The notes below the pieces were generated by a model, which saw only the letters and a program-made list of their open reading frames with translations, was not told the origin of the DNA and did not search any database. A stretch of 46,238 nucleotides of DNA from Thioglobus_B sp964558405 (GTDB taxonomy: Bacteria; Pseudomonadota; Gammaproteobacteria; PS1; Pseudothioglobaceae): contig CAZLDG010000009.1 in the NCBI GenBank assembly GCA_964558405.1, positions 1 through 46,238 on the forward strand, given 5' to 3'. The position numbers were made by a program, and so were the translations under genes. Numbering within the stretch: the first letter of the stretch is position 1; each line of letters opens with the position of its first letter. This document shows positions 32,165-40,682 of this stretch, one piece after another.

Positions 32165-33343
32165 TTATAAAACCTCTGCAGGAATATAAACCGAGCCTTT
32201 CATCAGTACTCTTGCACTGCGACTCATAATTACTTTATTGGCTGTCCACTCACCATCGTTTTGTACAGATTCTGCGCCGACTTTTAGCGTGCCTGAGGGG
32301 TGGCCAAAGGTGACAGAGTTACGCGCACCACCACCTGCTGCTAAATTAACCAAGGTGCCTGGGATAGTTGCCGCCACACCAATAGCCACAGCTGCTGTTC
32401 CCATCATCGCATGATGCAAAAGCCCCATCGATAAGGCGCGAACATTTAAATCAATATCACTCTCACCAATAACTTTGCCACTGGATGAGCTGTAGCTCTT
32501 AGGCTGACCCACAAAGGCAACTTTTGGAGTGTGCTGACGAGTAGCGGCCTCTTCGATATTCTCGATCAGACCCATCTTAATTGCGCCATGGGCGCGGATG
32601 GTCTCAAACATCGCCAAAGCTTTCTCATCACCATTAATATCACCTTGTAGTTCAGTACCTTGATAATTTAGATCTTCGGCATTTAAAAAGATAGTGGGAA
32701 TGCCAGCGTTAATCATCGTTGCCTTAAAATTACCCACACCAGGTACTTCTAAATCATCCACCAAGTTACCGGTTGGAAACATGGCGTTTGAGGCGTCCAC
32801 AGGGGAGATAAATTCAACTTGCACTTCTGCCGCTGGAAAAGTAACCCCGTCGAGTTCAAAATCACCGATTTCTTGTACCTGGCCATCCGTCATTGGTACT
32901 TTGGCTACAATGGTTTTAGAGATATTTTTCTGCCAAATACGTACTGTGGCTACGCCATTTTCTGGCAATCGATCCGCATCCACCAAACCACTACTAATGG
33001 CAAAAGAACCCACGGCAGCCGTTAAGTTACCACAATTGCCACTCCAGTCCACAAAGGGCTTGTCAATACCAACTTGGCCAAAGAGATAATCTACATCATG
33101 GTCAGCCTTATCGCTTTTGGCCAAAATCACCGTTTTGCTGGTACTGGAGGTTGCCCCGCCCATACCATCGGTTTGTTTGCCATAAGGATCGGGACTGCCA
33201 ATGACGCGCAACAACATCGCATCACGCGCCGATCCAGGCTCTTGGCAAGCCTCGGGCAGATCCGCCAGGTTAAAAAATACACCCTTACTAGTACCACCAC
33301 GCATATAAGTGGCAGCAATGGCGATTTGCGGGGCAAAACTCAT
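32165..33343 (-). CDS. prpF: 2-methylaconitate cis-trans isomerase PrpF
   Basis: Isomerase of the diaminopimelate-epimerase-like fold that works with AcnD in the methylcitrate cycle. The 392 residues open with the family text IAATYMRGGTSKGVFF and contain DPYGKQTDGMGGATSSTSK, DWSGNCGNLTAAVGSFAI and NLAAGGGARNSVTFGHPSG. Its ATG overlaps the acnD stop by one base, and an AGGAGA ribosome site is inside the acnD end. The PrpF/AcnD pair replaces PrpD here; no prpD is present in the window. Confidence 0.96.
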   Translation of the reverse strand: MSFAPQIAIAATYMRGGTSKGVFFNLADLPEACQEPGSARDAMLLRVIGSPDPYGKQTDGMGGATSSTSKTVILAKSDKADHDVDYLFGQVGIDKPFVDWSGNCGNLTAAVGSFAISSGLVDADRLPENGVATVRIWQKNISKTIVAKVPMTDGQVQEIGDFELDGVTFPAAEVQVEFISPVDASNAMFPTGNLVDDLEVPGVGNFKATMINAGIPTIFLNAEDLNYQGTELQGDINGDEKALAMFETIRAHGAIKMGLIENIEEAATRQHTPKVAFVGQPKSYSSSSGKVIGESDIDLNVRALSMGLLHHAMMGTAAVAIGVAATIPGTLVNLAAGGGARNSVTFGHPSGTLKVGAESVQNDGEWTANKVIMSRSARVLMKGSVYIPAEVL

Positions 33344-35949
33344 TAGTTATTCTCCTGTAAGAAGTCTTGGGCAAAACGCTGTAAAACACCACCTGCTGCG
33401 TGAATTCGCACATCAGCCGCGGTATCTAGGCGACACTTAACCGGGATGTTAACTGTTTCACCACTCACGCGTGTCATCTTCACATTTAATCTCGCACCTG
33501 GGGCAATTTCACCTTCTACATCAAAGGTCTCAGTGCCATCAATTTGATAGGTTTCACGCGTCTGTCCATCGATAAATTGCAATGGCAAAACGCCCATACC
33601 CACCAAATTGGTACGGTGAATACGCTCAAAGCCTTCGGCCACAATAACTTCAACACCGGCCAGACGCACACCCTTGGCTGCCCAGTCACGCGATGAACCC
33701 TGACCATAATCCGCACCGGCAATAATAATCAGTGGTTGTGCGCGATCCATATAGGTTTCAATCGCCTCCCACATACGCATCTGCTCACCTTCTGGCTCTA
33801 CCCTAGCCAGTGAACCTTGCTTAATCTCACCGCTCTCATCACGACACATCTCATTGAGCAATTTAGGGTTGGCAAAGGTGGCACGCTGTGCGGTTAAGTG
33901 ATCACCACGATGGGTAGCATACGAATTAAAGTCTTCTTCTGGCAAGCCCATCTTATCTAGATACGCGCCGGCAGCACTATCGAGCATAATCGCATTAGAA
34001 GGCGACAAGTGATCGGTGGTGATATTATCACCCAGTACGGCCAATGGTCGCATGCCGCGCATGGTGCGTTCACCGGCCAAAGCACCTTCCCAATAAGGTG
34101 GACGGCTGATATAAGTACTGCGATCATCCCAATCATATAATGGGCTAAGCGCCTGATTTGATACCTCAATATCAAACATTGGGTTATAGATTTGATGAAA
34201 CATTTCAGGCTTCACACTTACGTCAATAATGGCGTCAATCTCTTCATCAGATGGCCAAATATCTTTAAGTGTAATTGGATTGCCATCCTTATCATTACCC
34301 AGAACATCTTTTTCAATATCAAAACGCATGGTACCGGCAATGGCATAAGCTACCACCAGTGGCGGCGAAGCCAAGAAGGCTTGCTTGGCATACGGATGAA
34401 TACGACCATCAAAATTACGATTACCAGAGAGTACTGCAGTTGCATATAAATCACGCTCAATAATCTCATTTTGAATCACCGGATCTAGTGCACCCGACAT
34501 GCCGTTACAAGTGGTGCAAGCAAAGCCGACAATACCAAAGCCTAACTGCTCCAAATCACCCAATAAGTTAGCTTCCTTAAGATAAAGTTCAGCCACTTTC
34601 GAACCGGGGGCAAACGAGGTTTTCACCCAAGGTTTACGCACCAAACCCAATTCATTGGCCTTACGCGCAACCAAACCAGCAGCCACTACATTGCGTGGAT
34701 TAGAAGTATTGGTACACGAAGTAATCGCGGCAATAATCACCGCACCATCTGGCATCTTGCCCTGCGCTTCTTCGACTTTGGCCTGCTCTAAATCTTTGGC
34801 AATACCACTAGCGGCAAGCTCAGCGGTTGGCAAACGTCTATGCGGATTCGATGGGCCGGCCATATTACGCTCAACGCTTGATAGATCAAACTTTAAGGTA
34901 CGTGCATATTGTGCCTTATTCATCTCATCTGCCCACAATCCAGTCTGTTTGGCGTATTGCTCAACCAGGGCAATTTGTGCTGGCTCTCTGCCGGTTAGCT
35001 TTAGATAATCAAGGGTTTGTTCATCAATATAAAACAGACCCGCTGAAGCGCCATATTCGGGTGTCATATTAGAAATGGTAGCGCGATCACCAATGGTTAA
35101 TCCCTTGGTGCCTTCACCGAAAAATTCCAGATAAGATGACACCACTTTCTCATTACGCAAAAACTCAGTAATGGCCAATACAATATCAGTCGCGGTAATG
35201 TTTGCTTGGCGCTCACCAACTAGCTCCACACCAATAATATCTGGCACACGCATCATCGATGGCAGGCCTAACATCACTGTTTCTGCCTCTAAACCACCCA
35301 CACCAATGGCCATCACCCCCAGTGCATCCACATGCGGTGTATGCGAATCGGTACCCACACAAGTATCTGGAAAAGCCACACCATCACGCGCTTGAATCAC
35401 TGGCGACATTTTCTCTAGGTTGATTTGGTGCATGATGCCATTTCCTGCCGGAATCACATCCACGTTCTCAAACGAGGTCTTACACCAGTCAATAAAATCA
35501 AATCGATCTTTGTTACGACGATCTTCAACCGCACGGTTCTTGTCAAATGCCTCTGCGTCAAAACCTGGGGCTTCTACTGCCAAGGAATGATCAACAATCA
35601 ACTGGGTTTGCACCACTGGGTTTACCTTGGCAGGATCACCACCCTGGTCTGCAATCGCATCACGCAAACCCGCCAAGTCAACCAAGGCGGTTAGGCCTAG
35701 GATATCGTGACAAACCACACGCGCAGGATACCAAGGAAAGTCCAACTCCTGTTTATTGTCAATCAATTGTTTTAGCGAATCGCTTAAGGCTTTTGGTTCA
35801 CAACAACGCACCAATTGTTCAGCCAATACCTTAGCGGTATAAGGCAATTTCTCATAGGCGCCTGGGGTAATATCCTCAACGGCCTGGCGTACATCAAAAT
35901 AATCCAGGCTTGAGCCTTGAAGCGCTTTACGATAGTCTGTATTCATCAA
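33343..35949 (-). CDS. acnD: 2-methylcitrate dehydratase, Fe-S dependent (AcnD)
   Basis: Aconitase-family enzyme that dehydrates 2-methylcitrate to 2-methylaconitate, which PrpF isomerises. The 868 residues are of AcnD/AcnA length. The [4Fe-4S] cysteines are in ITSCTNTSNPRNVV and FACTTCNGMSG; VGTDSHTPHVDALG and the C-terminal swivel motif YGQGSSRDWAAKG are also intact. Adjacency to prpF distinguishes AcnD from the TCA-cycle aconitase. It follows prpC after 33 bp. Confidence 0.96.
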   Translation of the reverse strand: MMNTDYRKALQGSSLDYFDVRQAVEDITPGAYEKLPYTAKVLAEQLVRCCEPKALSDSLKQLIDNKQELDFPWYPARVVCHDILGLTALVDLAGLRDAIADQGGDPAKVNPVVQTQLIVDHSLAVEAPGFDAEAFDKNRAVEDRRNKDRFDFIDWCKTSFENVDVIPAGNGIMHQINLEKMSPVIQARDGVAFPDTCVGTDSHTPHVDALGVMAIGVGGLEAETVMLGLPSMMRVPDIIGVELVGERQANITATDIVLAITEFLRNEKVVSSYLEFFGEGTKGLTIGDRATISNMTPEYGASAGLFYIDEQTLDYLKLTGREPAQIALVEQYAKQTGLWADEMNKAQYARTLKFDLSSVERNMAGPSNPHRRLPTAELAASGIAKDLEQAKVEEAQGKMPDGAVIIAAITSCTNTSNPRNVVAAGLVARKANELGLVRKPWVKTSFAPGSKVAELYLKEANLLGDLEQLGFGIVGFACTTCNGMSGALDPVIQNEIIERDLYATAVLSGNRNFDGRIHPYAKQAFLASPPLVVAYAIAGTMRFDIEKDVLGNDKDGNPITLKDIWPSDEEIDAIIDVSVKPEMFHQIYNPMFDIEVSNQALSPLYDWDDRSTYISRPPYWEGALAGERTMRGMRPLAVLGDNITTDHLSPSNAIMLDSAAGAYLDKMGLPEEDFNSYATHRGDHLTAQRATFANPKLLNEMCRDESGEIKQGSLARVEPEGEQMRMWEAIETYMDRAQPLIIIAGADYGQGSSRDWAAKGVRLAGVEVIVAEGFERIHRTNLVGMGVLPLQFIDGQTRETYQIDGTETFDVEGEIAPGARLNVKMTRVSGETVNIPVKCRLDTAADVRIHAAGGVLQRFAQDFLQENN

Positions 35950-35982
35950 TAATTATCCTTAATCAGTTTGTTCTCTAATGTA

Positions 35983-37113
35983 TTAACCTCTACTCTCAAT
36001 TGGCTCTACTTGTCTTAAGCTTGGGCCAATATAATCCGCATTTGGTCGAATGATACGGTTGTTGTGTCTTTGCTCGAAAATATGCGCACACCAGCCTGTC
36101 ACACGAGAACAAACAAAGATTGGTGTAAACAATTTGGTAGGAATACCCATAAATTGATAAGCCGAAGCATGGAAGAAATCGGCATTGGCAAATAGACCTT
36201 TTTCACGCTTCATGACTGCCTCAACACGTTCTGATACGGCATATAAATGCGTATCGCCCACCATCTCTGAGAGCTTTTTAGACCAGCCTTTAATCACTGC
36301 ATTACGTGGATCAGACTCGGTATAAACCGCGTGGCCAAAACCCATAATTAACTGCTTGGTTGCCAACATATTCATAATAGCTGCTTCAGCCTCATCAGCG
36401 TCTTGCCACTGATCAATCATATCGCTGGCTGCTTCATTCGCGCCACCGTGCAGTGGACCACGCAAGGTACCGATTGCACTGGTGACTGCTGAGTGAATAT
36501 CAGACAAGGTCGATGCGCAAACGCGAGAGGCAAAGGTTGACGCATTGAATTCATGCTCAGCATAGAGAATCAGTGAAACGCTCATCACTTGCGCATGCAA
36601 CTCACTAGGTTTTTCACCATGTAGTAGATGTAAGAAATGACCACCAATAGAATCGTCATCGGTTTCCACTTCAATACGCTTGCCATTGTGTGAATATTGA
36701 TACCAATAGTTAATAATCGATGGGAAAGCTGCCAACATACGATCGGCTTTGTCTTGCTGCTCACTAAAGTCATTTTCCATCTCTAGATTGCCCAGCATTG
36801 AACAACCGGTACGTAACACATCCATTGGATGGGCTTCTTTGGGAATATTTTCCAGTACTACTTTTAGCTCTGGAGATAGACCTCTAAGGCCTTTAAGCTT
36901 GGTAATATAGCCATCTAGCTCGGCTTGCGTTGGTAGCGCTCCATATAAAATCAGATAAGCCACCTCTTCAAAGGTTGCATTCTGTGCCAAATCCACCACA
37001 TCATAACCACGATAAGTTAGACCCGATCCGCTAACACCAACGGTCGAAAGTGCTGTTTCACCTGCGCTTTGACCACGAAGGCCCGCGCCTCCTACTTTTT
37101 TTGCACCACCCAT
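35983..37113 (-). CDS. prpC: 2-methylcitrate synthase
   Basis: Condenses propionyl-CoA with oxaloacetate to 2-methylcitrate. The 376 residues belong to the short citrate-synthase family. The active-site region GFGHAVYTESDPRN and the C-terminal KLFTPIFVCSRVTGWCAHIFEQRHNNRIIRP match PrpC text. In the N-terminal part GLTYRGYDVVDLAQNATFEEVAYLILYG is conserved. AAGGAG stands before the ATG, 1 bp after the prpB stop. Context in the prp operon decides between methylcitrate and citrate synthase. Confidence 0.96.
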   Translation of the reverse strand: MGGAKKVGGAGLRGQSAGETALSTVGVSGSGLTYRGYDVVDLAQNATFEEVAYLILYGALPTQAELDGYITKLKGLRGLSPELKVVLENIPKEAHPMDVLRTGCSMLGNLEMENDFSEQQDKADRMLAAFPSIINYWYQYSHNGKRIEVETDDDSIGGHFLHLLHGEKPSELHAQVMSVSLILYAEHEFNASTFASRVCASTLSDIHSAVTSAIGTLRGPLHGGANEAASDMIDQWQDADEAEAAIMNMLATKQLIMGFGHAVYTESDPRNAVIKGWSKKLSEMVGDTHLYAVSERVEAVMKREKGLFANADFFHASAYQFMGIPTKLFTPIFVCSRVTGWCAHIFEQRHNNRIIRPNADYIGPSLRQVEPIESRG

Positions 37114-37114
37114 G

Positions 37115-37987
37115 TTATTTCTCCTTGTTAAATAGTTCGTCTAGTTTTTGTTCATACTGATGATAGTCAAGAAAATCATACAACTCCATGCGTGTTTGCA
37201 TGGTGTCCTCGACTTGTTTTTGATCGCCATCAGCTAGAATATGTTCATACACATTGAGTGCCGCTTTACTCATAGCTCTAAAGGCGCTTAGTGGATAGAG
37301 CACCATGCTCACACCTGAATCGTGTAACTCAGCCTTATTGTAGAGTGGCGTGGCCCCGAACTCAGTAATATTGGCCAAAATTGGCACATCAACCGCCGCC
37401 GAGAAGGCTTGATATTGCTCTAGTGTATTTAGCGCTTCTGGGAAGATCATATCCGCACCCGCTTCTACAAAAGCCGCAGCTTTGTCCACAGCAGAGTCCA
37501 TACCCTCAACCGCCAGGGCATCGGTTCTGGCCATAATCACAAAGTTTTCATCAACTCTTGCATCCACTGCCGATTTAATGCGTTCGCACATTTCCTCGGT
37601 TGAAACAATCATCTTGTTCGGACGATGGCCACAACGCTTTTGAATCACCTGGTCTTCAATATGAATTGCCGCCACATTAGCGCGCTCCATCTCGCGCACA
37701 CAACGCGCAATATTAAAGGCACCACCCCAGCCAGTATCCACATCTACCAATAGTGGTAGATCAGAGGCGTCGGTAATACGCTTGGCATCTTCCAATACGT
37801 CGTGCAAGGTGGTAATGCCTAAATCTGGCGTACCTAAAGAGCAAGCAGCCACACCGCCACCGGATAAATAGATGGCCTTATGACCAACTTTTTGCGCCAT
37901 AATCGCACTATAGGCATTGACTGTACCTACCACTTGTACTGGCGGCTCATTGGCTACCAAGTCTCTGAATTTTTTTCCTTGACTCAC
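37115..37987 (-). CDS. prpB: 2-methylisocitrate lyase
   Basis: Cleaves 2-methylisocitrate into pyruvate and succinate, the last step of the cycle. It is a 290-residue PEP-mutase/isocitrate-lyase family member. The motifs are YLSGGGVAACSLGTPDLG, the metal-binding VDVDTGWGG and the catalytic loop KRCGHRPNK. The start is GTG 37987 with AGGAG upstream. It is the first enzyme gene after the GntR regulator (16-bp gap), the same order as in other GntR-controlled prp clusters. Confidence 0.97.
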   Translation of the reverse strand: MSQGKKFRDLVANEPPVQVVGTVNAYSAIMAQKVGHKAIYLSGGGVAACSLGTPDLGITTLHDVLEDAKRITDASDLPLLVDVDTGWGGAFNIARCVREMERANVAAIHIEDQVIQKRCGHRPNKMIVSTEEMCERIKSAVDARVDENFVIMARTDALAVEGMDSAVDKAAAFVEAGADMIFPEALNTLEQYQAFSAAVDVPILANITEFGATPLYNKAELHDSGVSMVLYPLSAFRAMSKAALNVYEHILADGDQKQVEDTMQTRMELYDFLDYHQYEQKLDELFNKEK

Positions 37988-38003
37988 TCTTATACTCCTA
38001 AAT

Positions 38004-38702
38004 TTAAGCCGTGTCTTTGCACAGCTGGGTTTGTTTTTCTTTTAACATGGATTCCACCAAACGCCAGGAATGGTGCACATGACGACGCATTAACATCTCT
38101 GCAAATTCTGCATCTCTCTCATTAATTGCATCCACAATTCTGCGATGCTCATTCAGCGCATGTTCAGCGCGCAATGGCAACTGACTGGTGCGATGACGAC
38201 ACATTCTTAGTAATTGATACAATTGGTTTTCTAAGAATTGGATTAGTTGTGTATTGCCACATTTTGAGAAGATGTAGTAATGAAAATCTGGATCGCCTTC
38301 TTCTTGAAAATAAGCCTTGCCATCAACACTATTAATGGCTGCTTCGTGCTGATCAAGCAAGCGATATAGATTGTCAATCTCATCGTCTGACATCACTTGT
38401 GTGGCCAGACGCGTGGCAAAACCTTCCATGGCCTCACGCATTTGATAAACTTCGCGCATCTTGTCAATATCCAGCACCACCACACGTACGCCTGCATGCG
38501 GGGTGCGCACCACCAAACTAATGGCTTCCAATCTTTGTAAGGCTTCGCGCAGTGGTCCGCGACTAATGTCATAATGCTTGGCCAACTCGGTTTCGCGCAT
38601 TTTTTGTCCTTGTGGGGTAACCCCAGTGACAATATCTTCTTTCATGCGCCAAAACACCTGATCTGACAAGGTTCCCTGCTTATTGTCGGTGACTGTGTTC
38701 AT
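38004..38702 (-). CDS. GntR/FCD-family regulator of the propionate operon
   Basis: DNA-binding repressor of 232 residues. The N-terminal winged helix (about 10-78) contains LAKHYDISRGPLREALQRLEAISLVVRTPHAGVRV. The FCD effector domain (about 85-220) keeps metal/ligand residues in DPDFHYYIF and HRRIVDAI. It heads the prp operon. Two palindromes matching FadR-subfamily GntR sites lie just upstream, one over its -35 and one 5 bp before its ATG, so autorepression relieved by a methylcitrate-cycle intermediate is likely. Many groups call this PrpR, but that name is also used for an unrelated sigma-54 activator, so no symbol is given. Confidence 0.9.
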   Translation of the reverse strand: MNTVTDNKQGTLSDQVFWRMKEDIVTGVTPQGQKMRETELAKHYDISRGPLREALQRLEAISLVVRTPHAGVRVVVLDIDKMREVYQMREAMEGFATRLATQVMSDDEIDNLYRLLDQHEAAINSVDGKAYFQEEGDPDFHYYIFSKCGNTQLIQFLENQLYQLLRMCRHRTSQLPLRAEHALNEHRRIVDAINERDAEFAEMLMRRHVHHSWRLVESMLKEKQTQLCKDTA

Positions 38703-38706
38703 GACT

Positions 38707-38720
38707 TATTGTTAACAATA
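38707..38720. promoter_or_regulatory. GntR operator 1, in the 5' leader
   Basis: TATTGTTAACAATA, a perfect 14-bp palindrome, ending 5 bp before the gntR start codon. It has the TTGT-N2-ACAA core typical of FadR-type GntR sites. It would block elongation or early initiation. Confidence 0.75.
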
Positions 38721-38748
38721 TAACGAAAAAATAGCAAAATATGGGCAG

Positions 38749-38777
38749 ATAATAGCTAATTATTTATATATTGTCAA
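38749..38777 (-). promoter_or_regulatory. Near-consensus sigma-70 promoter of the prp operon
   Basis: Minus-strand TTGACA (38777-38772), a 17-bp spacer, TATTAT (38754-38749). A perfect -35, ideal spacing and a five-of-six -10 predict a strong promoter starting near 38742. The -35 lies inside operator 2 and operator 1 lies downstream of the start, the layout of tight repression. Confidence 0.8.
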
Positions 38778-38782
38778 CAATA
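38769..38782. promoter_or_regulatory. GntR operator 2, over the -35
   Basis: TATTGTCAACAATA, differing from operator 1 only at one central base. Centre-to-centre distance to operator 1 is 62 bp, about six helical turns, so the two sites face the same side of the DNA. Confidence 0.75.
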
Positions 38783-38825
38783 CGTGAGAAAAACCCACGA
38801 TATGAAACCTTGAGAAAAGACCGGG

Positions 38826-38842
38826 CTAATACACCGGATTAG
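38826..38842 (-). terminator. Weak terminator candidate after the outer-membrane gene
   Basis: On the minus strand CTAAT, seven bases, ATTAG overlap the stop codon of the barrel gene; an alternative CCGG/CCGG pairing is followed by TCTTTT. The stem is short, so support is weak. Confidence 0.3.
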
Positions 38843-39921
38843 AAGAAGTGCGTAAAGCCAATAGAGAGTTGATCGTTGTTATCTTGTAATAGTAGTGCAC
38901 TATCACTCGAAGCAATATCAAAATACTTAAACTCTAGGTTGAGTTTGTTGTGATTATCAAGACGTTGACTGGCTCTTAAGCTTAACACATTAGATTGATA
39001 ATCATGATCATGCACCCAGCTGAGTAAAGCTTCGCTGCCTTTTTCATCATTGAGATCCACGCGCAAACCCACCATGGTGTCGTTTTGATAAGCATTGGCA
39101 GCTTGATCGCTATGCATATGCTCAAGCAGCAGATTCACACTCCATAAATCACCCATCAGGTATTCAACACCTGCCACGCTTTGGTAGGTATTATTTGTGT
39201 CGTATAAATACTCAAGTTTGTACAAAGTATCTTCTGTGGTCAGCTGAACATCTAACAGATACTGTTCAACCGTATCATAATAGGCCTGATAGGCGCTACC
39301 AGAAGGTAAGAGTCTTGGCGTATTATTAATACCATTAAAATACCCCAGCGCTACATCTAACTCATCCCATGTTTGCTGCAGGCGCAGCGCGATAGAATCT
39401 TTATCAGCATCATCATAGCCATTGGAAGTTACACTAAGACCCTCTCGGCCCGAGCTAAACTCACGTGCCTGATGATCAGGCAGATAAAACGCATCGAATA
39501 CCCCATCCTCTAAAAAATAACTATAGCGCAACATTGCTCGACCTAACTTGGACTTATTCTCAATGCCCAAATTATTCTTTTGGTTAATTACATCGACCAC
39601 GTTAATGGTCTCTGCCTTACCCCAAAAGACCGTATCAATACCCGCCTTTAGTTCCCACCGGTCGCGCATTCTCGACCAATAGAGTTCGCTAAAATCAACA
39701 AAATCTCGATCATCACTACGACTCGAGGTCTGTGCCTTAAGGTTAAACTGCAATAGGTCGTCATTTTCCAGGTAGTAATATGCTTTGGCTTGATACAAAA
39801 GCGTGGCGTCATTGACATACGGCGTGTCTTGATCGGTAAACACACGATTTTGAATCTCAATTTGTTGCTCGACACTGGCAAAAGCCAGGCCGGGCAACAA
39901 CCATAATAAGTGTCGAATCAT
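38839..39921 (-). CDS. Outer-membrane beta-barrel protein of the RND cluster
   Basis: Protein of 360 residues with a signal peptide (MIRHLLWLLPGLAFA, cut before SVEQQ), alternating polar/hydrophobic strands throughout, and a C-terminal phenylalanine (SIGFTHFF) that serves as the Bam-recognition end of outer-membrane barrels. The phrase DTVFWGKAETINVVDVINQKN resembles DUF1302-like barrels that accompany RND/MMPL and LolA-like genes. I cannot name a substrate. Its ATG overlaps the LolA-like stop by 4 bp, so the three genes form one operon. Confidence 0.75.
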   Translation of the reverse strand: MIRHLLWLLPGLAFASVEQQIEIQNRVFTDQDTPYVNDATLLYQAKAYYYLENDDLLQFNLKAQTSSRSDDRDFVDFSELYWSRMRDRWELKAGIDTVFWGKAETINVVDVINQKNNLGIENKSKLGRAMLRYSYFLEDGVFDAFYLPDHQAREFSSGREGLSVTSNGYDDADKDSIALRLQQTWDELDVALGYFNGINNTPRLLPSGSAYQAYYDTVEQYLLDVQLTTEDTLYKLEYLYDTNNTYQSVAGVEYLMGDLWSVNLLLEHMHSDQAANAYQNDTMVGLRVDLNDEKGSEALLSWVHDHDYQSNVLSLRASQRLDNHNKLNLEFKYFDIASSDSALLLQDNNDQLSIGFTHFF

Positions 39922-40682
39922 CGTTGATTTTTCAACTTACTGGATTTAAAGTCGCTGTCCTTTAGTCCAGCCTGAAAACGATAGTTATCCCAAATAAGTT
40001 GCGTCTTCTTGCCATTTTGATGATTGACCATGTTCATCTGCTCGGCGCGCCAATATTGGTCTAAATGCTGCTGATAGTTTTTAAAAGTTAGTGTCTTTAG
40101 TAGTGATTTTTTACGATCGTAATATTCAATCTTTAGTGGAATATAACGCTGGGCATCAATCCAAACCAGCTGTTTGGTATAGCCGGTGTATTTATATTGA
40201 GGGATGCGCTCATTTTTATAGGCTTTAATGCCATCTACTAGCTCCTCACCCAAATAGTTGTGTTGGTATTTTTCCACCTCTTGAGAGCCCAAATCCTCAT
40301 AAGCAAATTCACTACCCATAAATGGCCCTGACTTATTGCGCGAAGAAATACGCTTGACGCGCTTAAGTGCCGGCAAGTATAGCCACTGGTCATCAGCCTC
40401 TAATTTGTGTGAAAAAGTCAGCATCGCCGTGCCTTTAACATCCCTAGGAGAATCGAAGATTGACATAGACTTATCACCATCGCCAGGGACTTCGAGCATT
40501 TTCATGCGCATCTCTCTTGAAGTGGTGCGACCCTTACGATCGGCAAGAATCATCTTCATATCTGCCATGGCATTTTGCCAACCACTGTCTCTACGATCAG
40601 CCTCTTGGGCAATCTCTAGTCCTCTATCGTCTGCAAAAATTTGGGTTGATAACAATAAAAACAAGCTTAATAAAATCTTCAT
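39918..40682 (-). CDS. LolA-like outer-membrane lipoprotein-sorting family protein
   Basis: Periplasmic protein of 254 residues with a signal peptide (MKILLSLFLLLSTQIFA, cut before DD). The body matches the LolA-like family (PF17131 type): DMKMILADRKGRTTSREMRMKMLE, DQWLYLPALKRVKRISSRNKSGPFMGSEFAYEDL and KQLVWIDAQRYIPLKIEYYDRK. Such proteins have a half-barrel cavity for lipid. Placed between an RND/MMPL exporter and an outer-membrane barrel, it probably ferries a hydrophobic cargo across the periplasm. It is distinct from canonical LolA, which has no such partners. ATGA overlaps join it to both neighbours. Confidence 0.85.
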   Translation of the reverse strand: MKILLSLFLLLSTQIFADDRGLEIAQEADRRDSGWQNAMADMKMILADRKGRTTSREMRMKMLEVPGDGDKSMSIFDSPRDVKGTAMLTFSHKLEADDQWLYLPALKRVKRISSRNKSGPFMGSEFAYEDLGSQEVEKYQHNYLGEELVDGIKAYKNERIPQYKYTGYTKQLVWIDAQRYIPLKIEYYDRKKSLLKTLTFKNYQQHLDQYWRAEQMNMVNHQNGKKTQLIWDNYRFQAGLKDSDFKSSKLKNQR

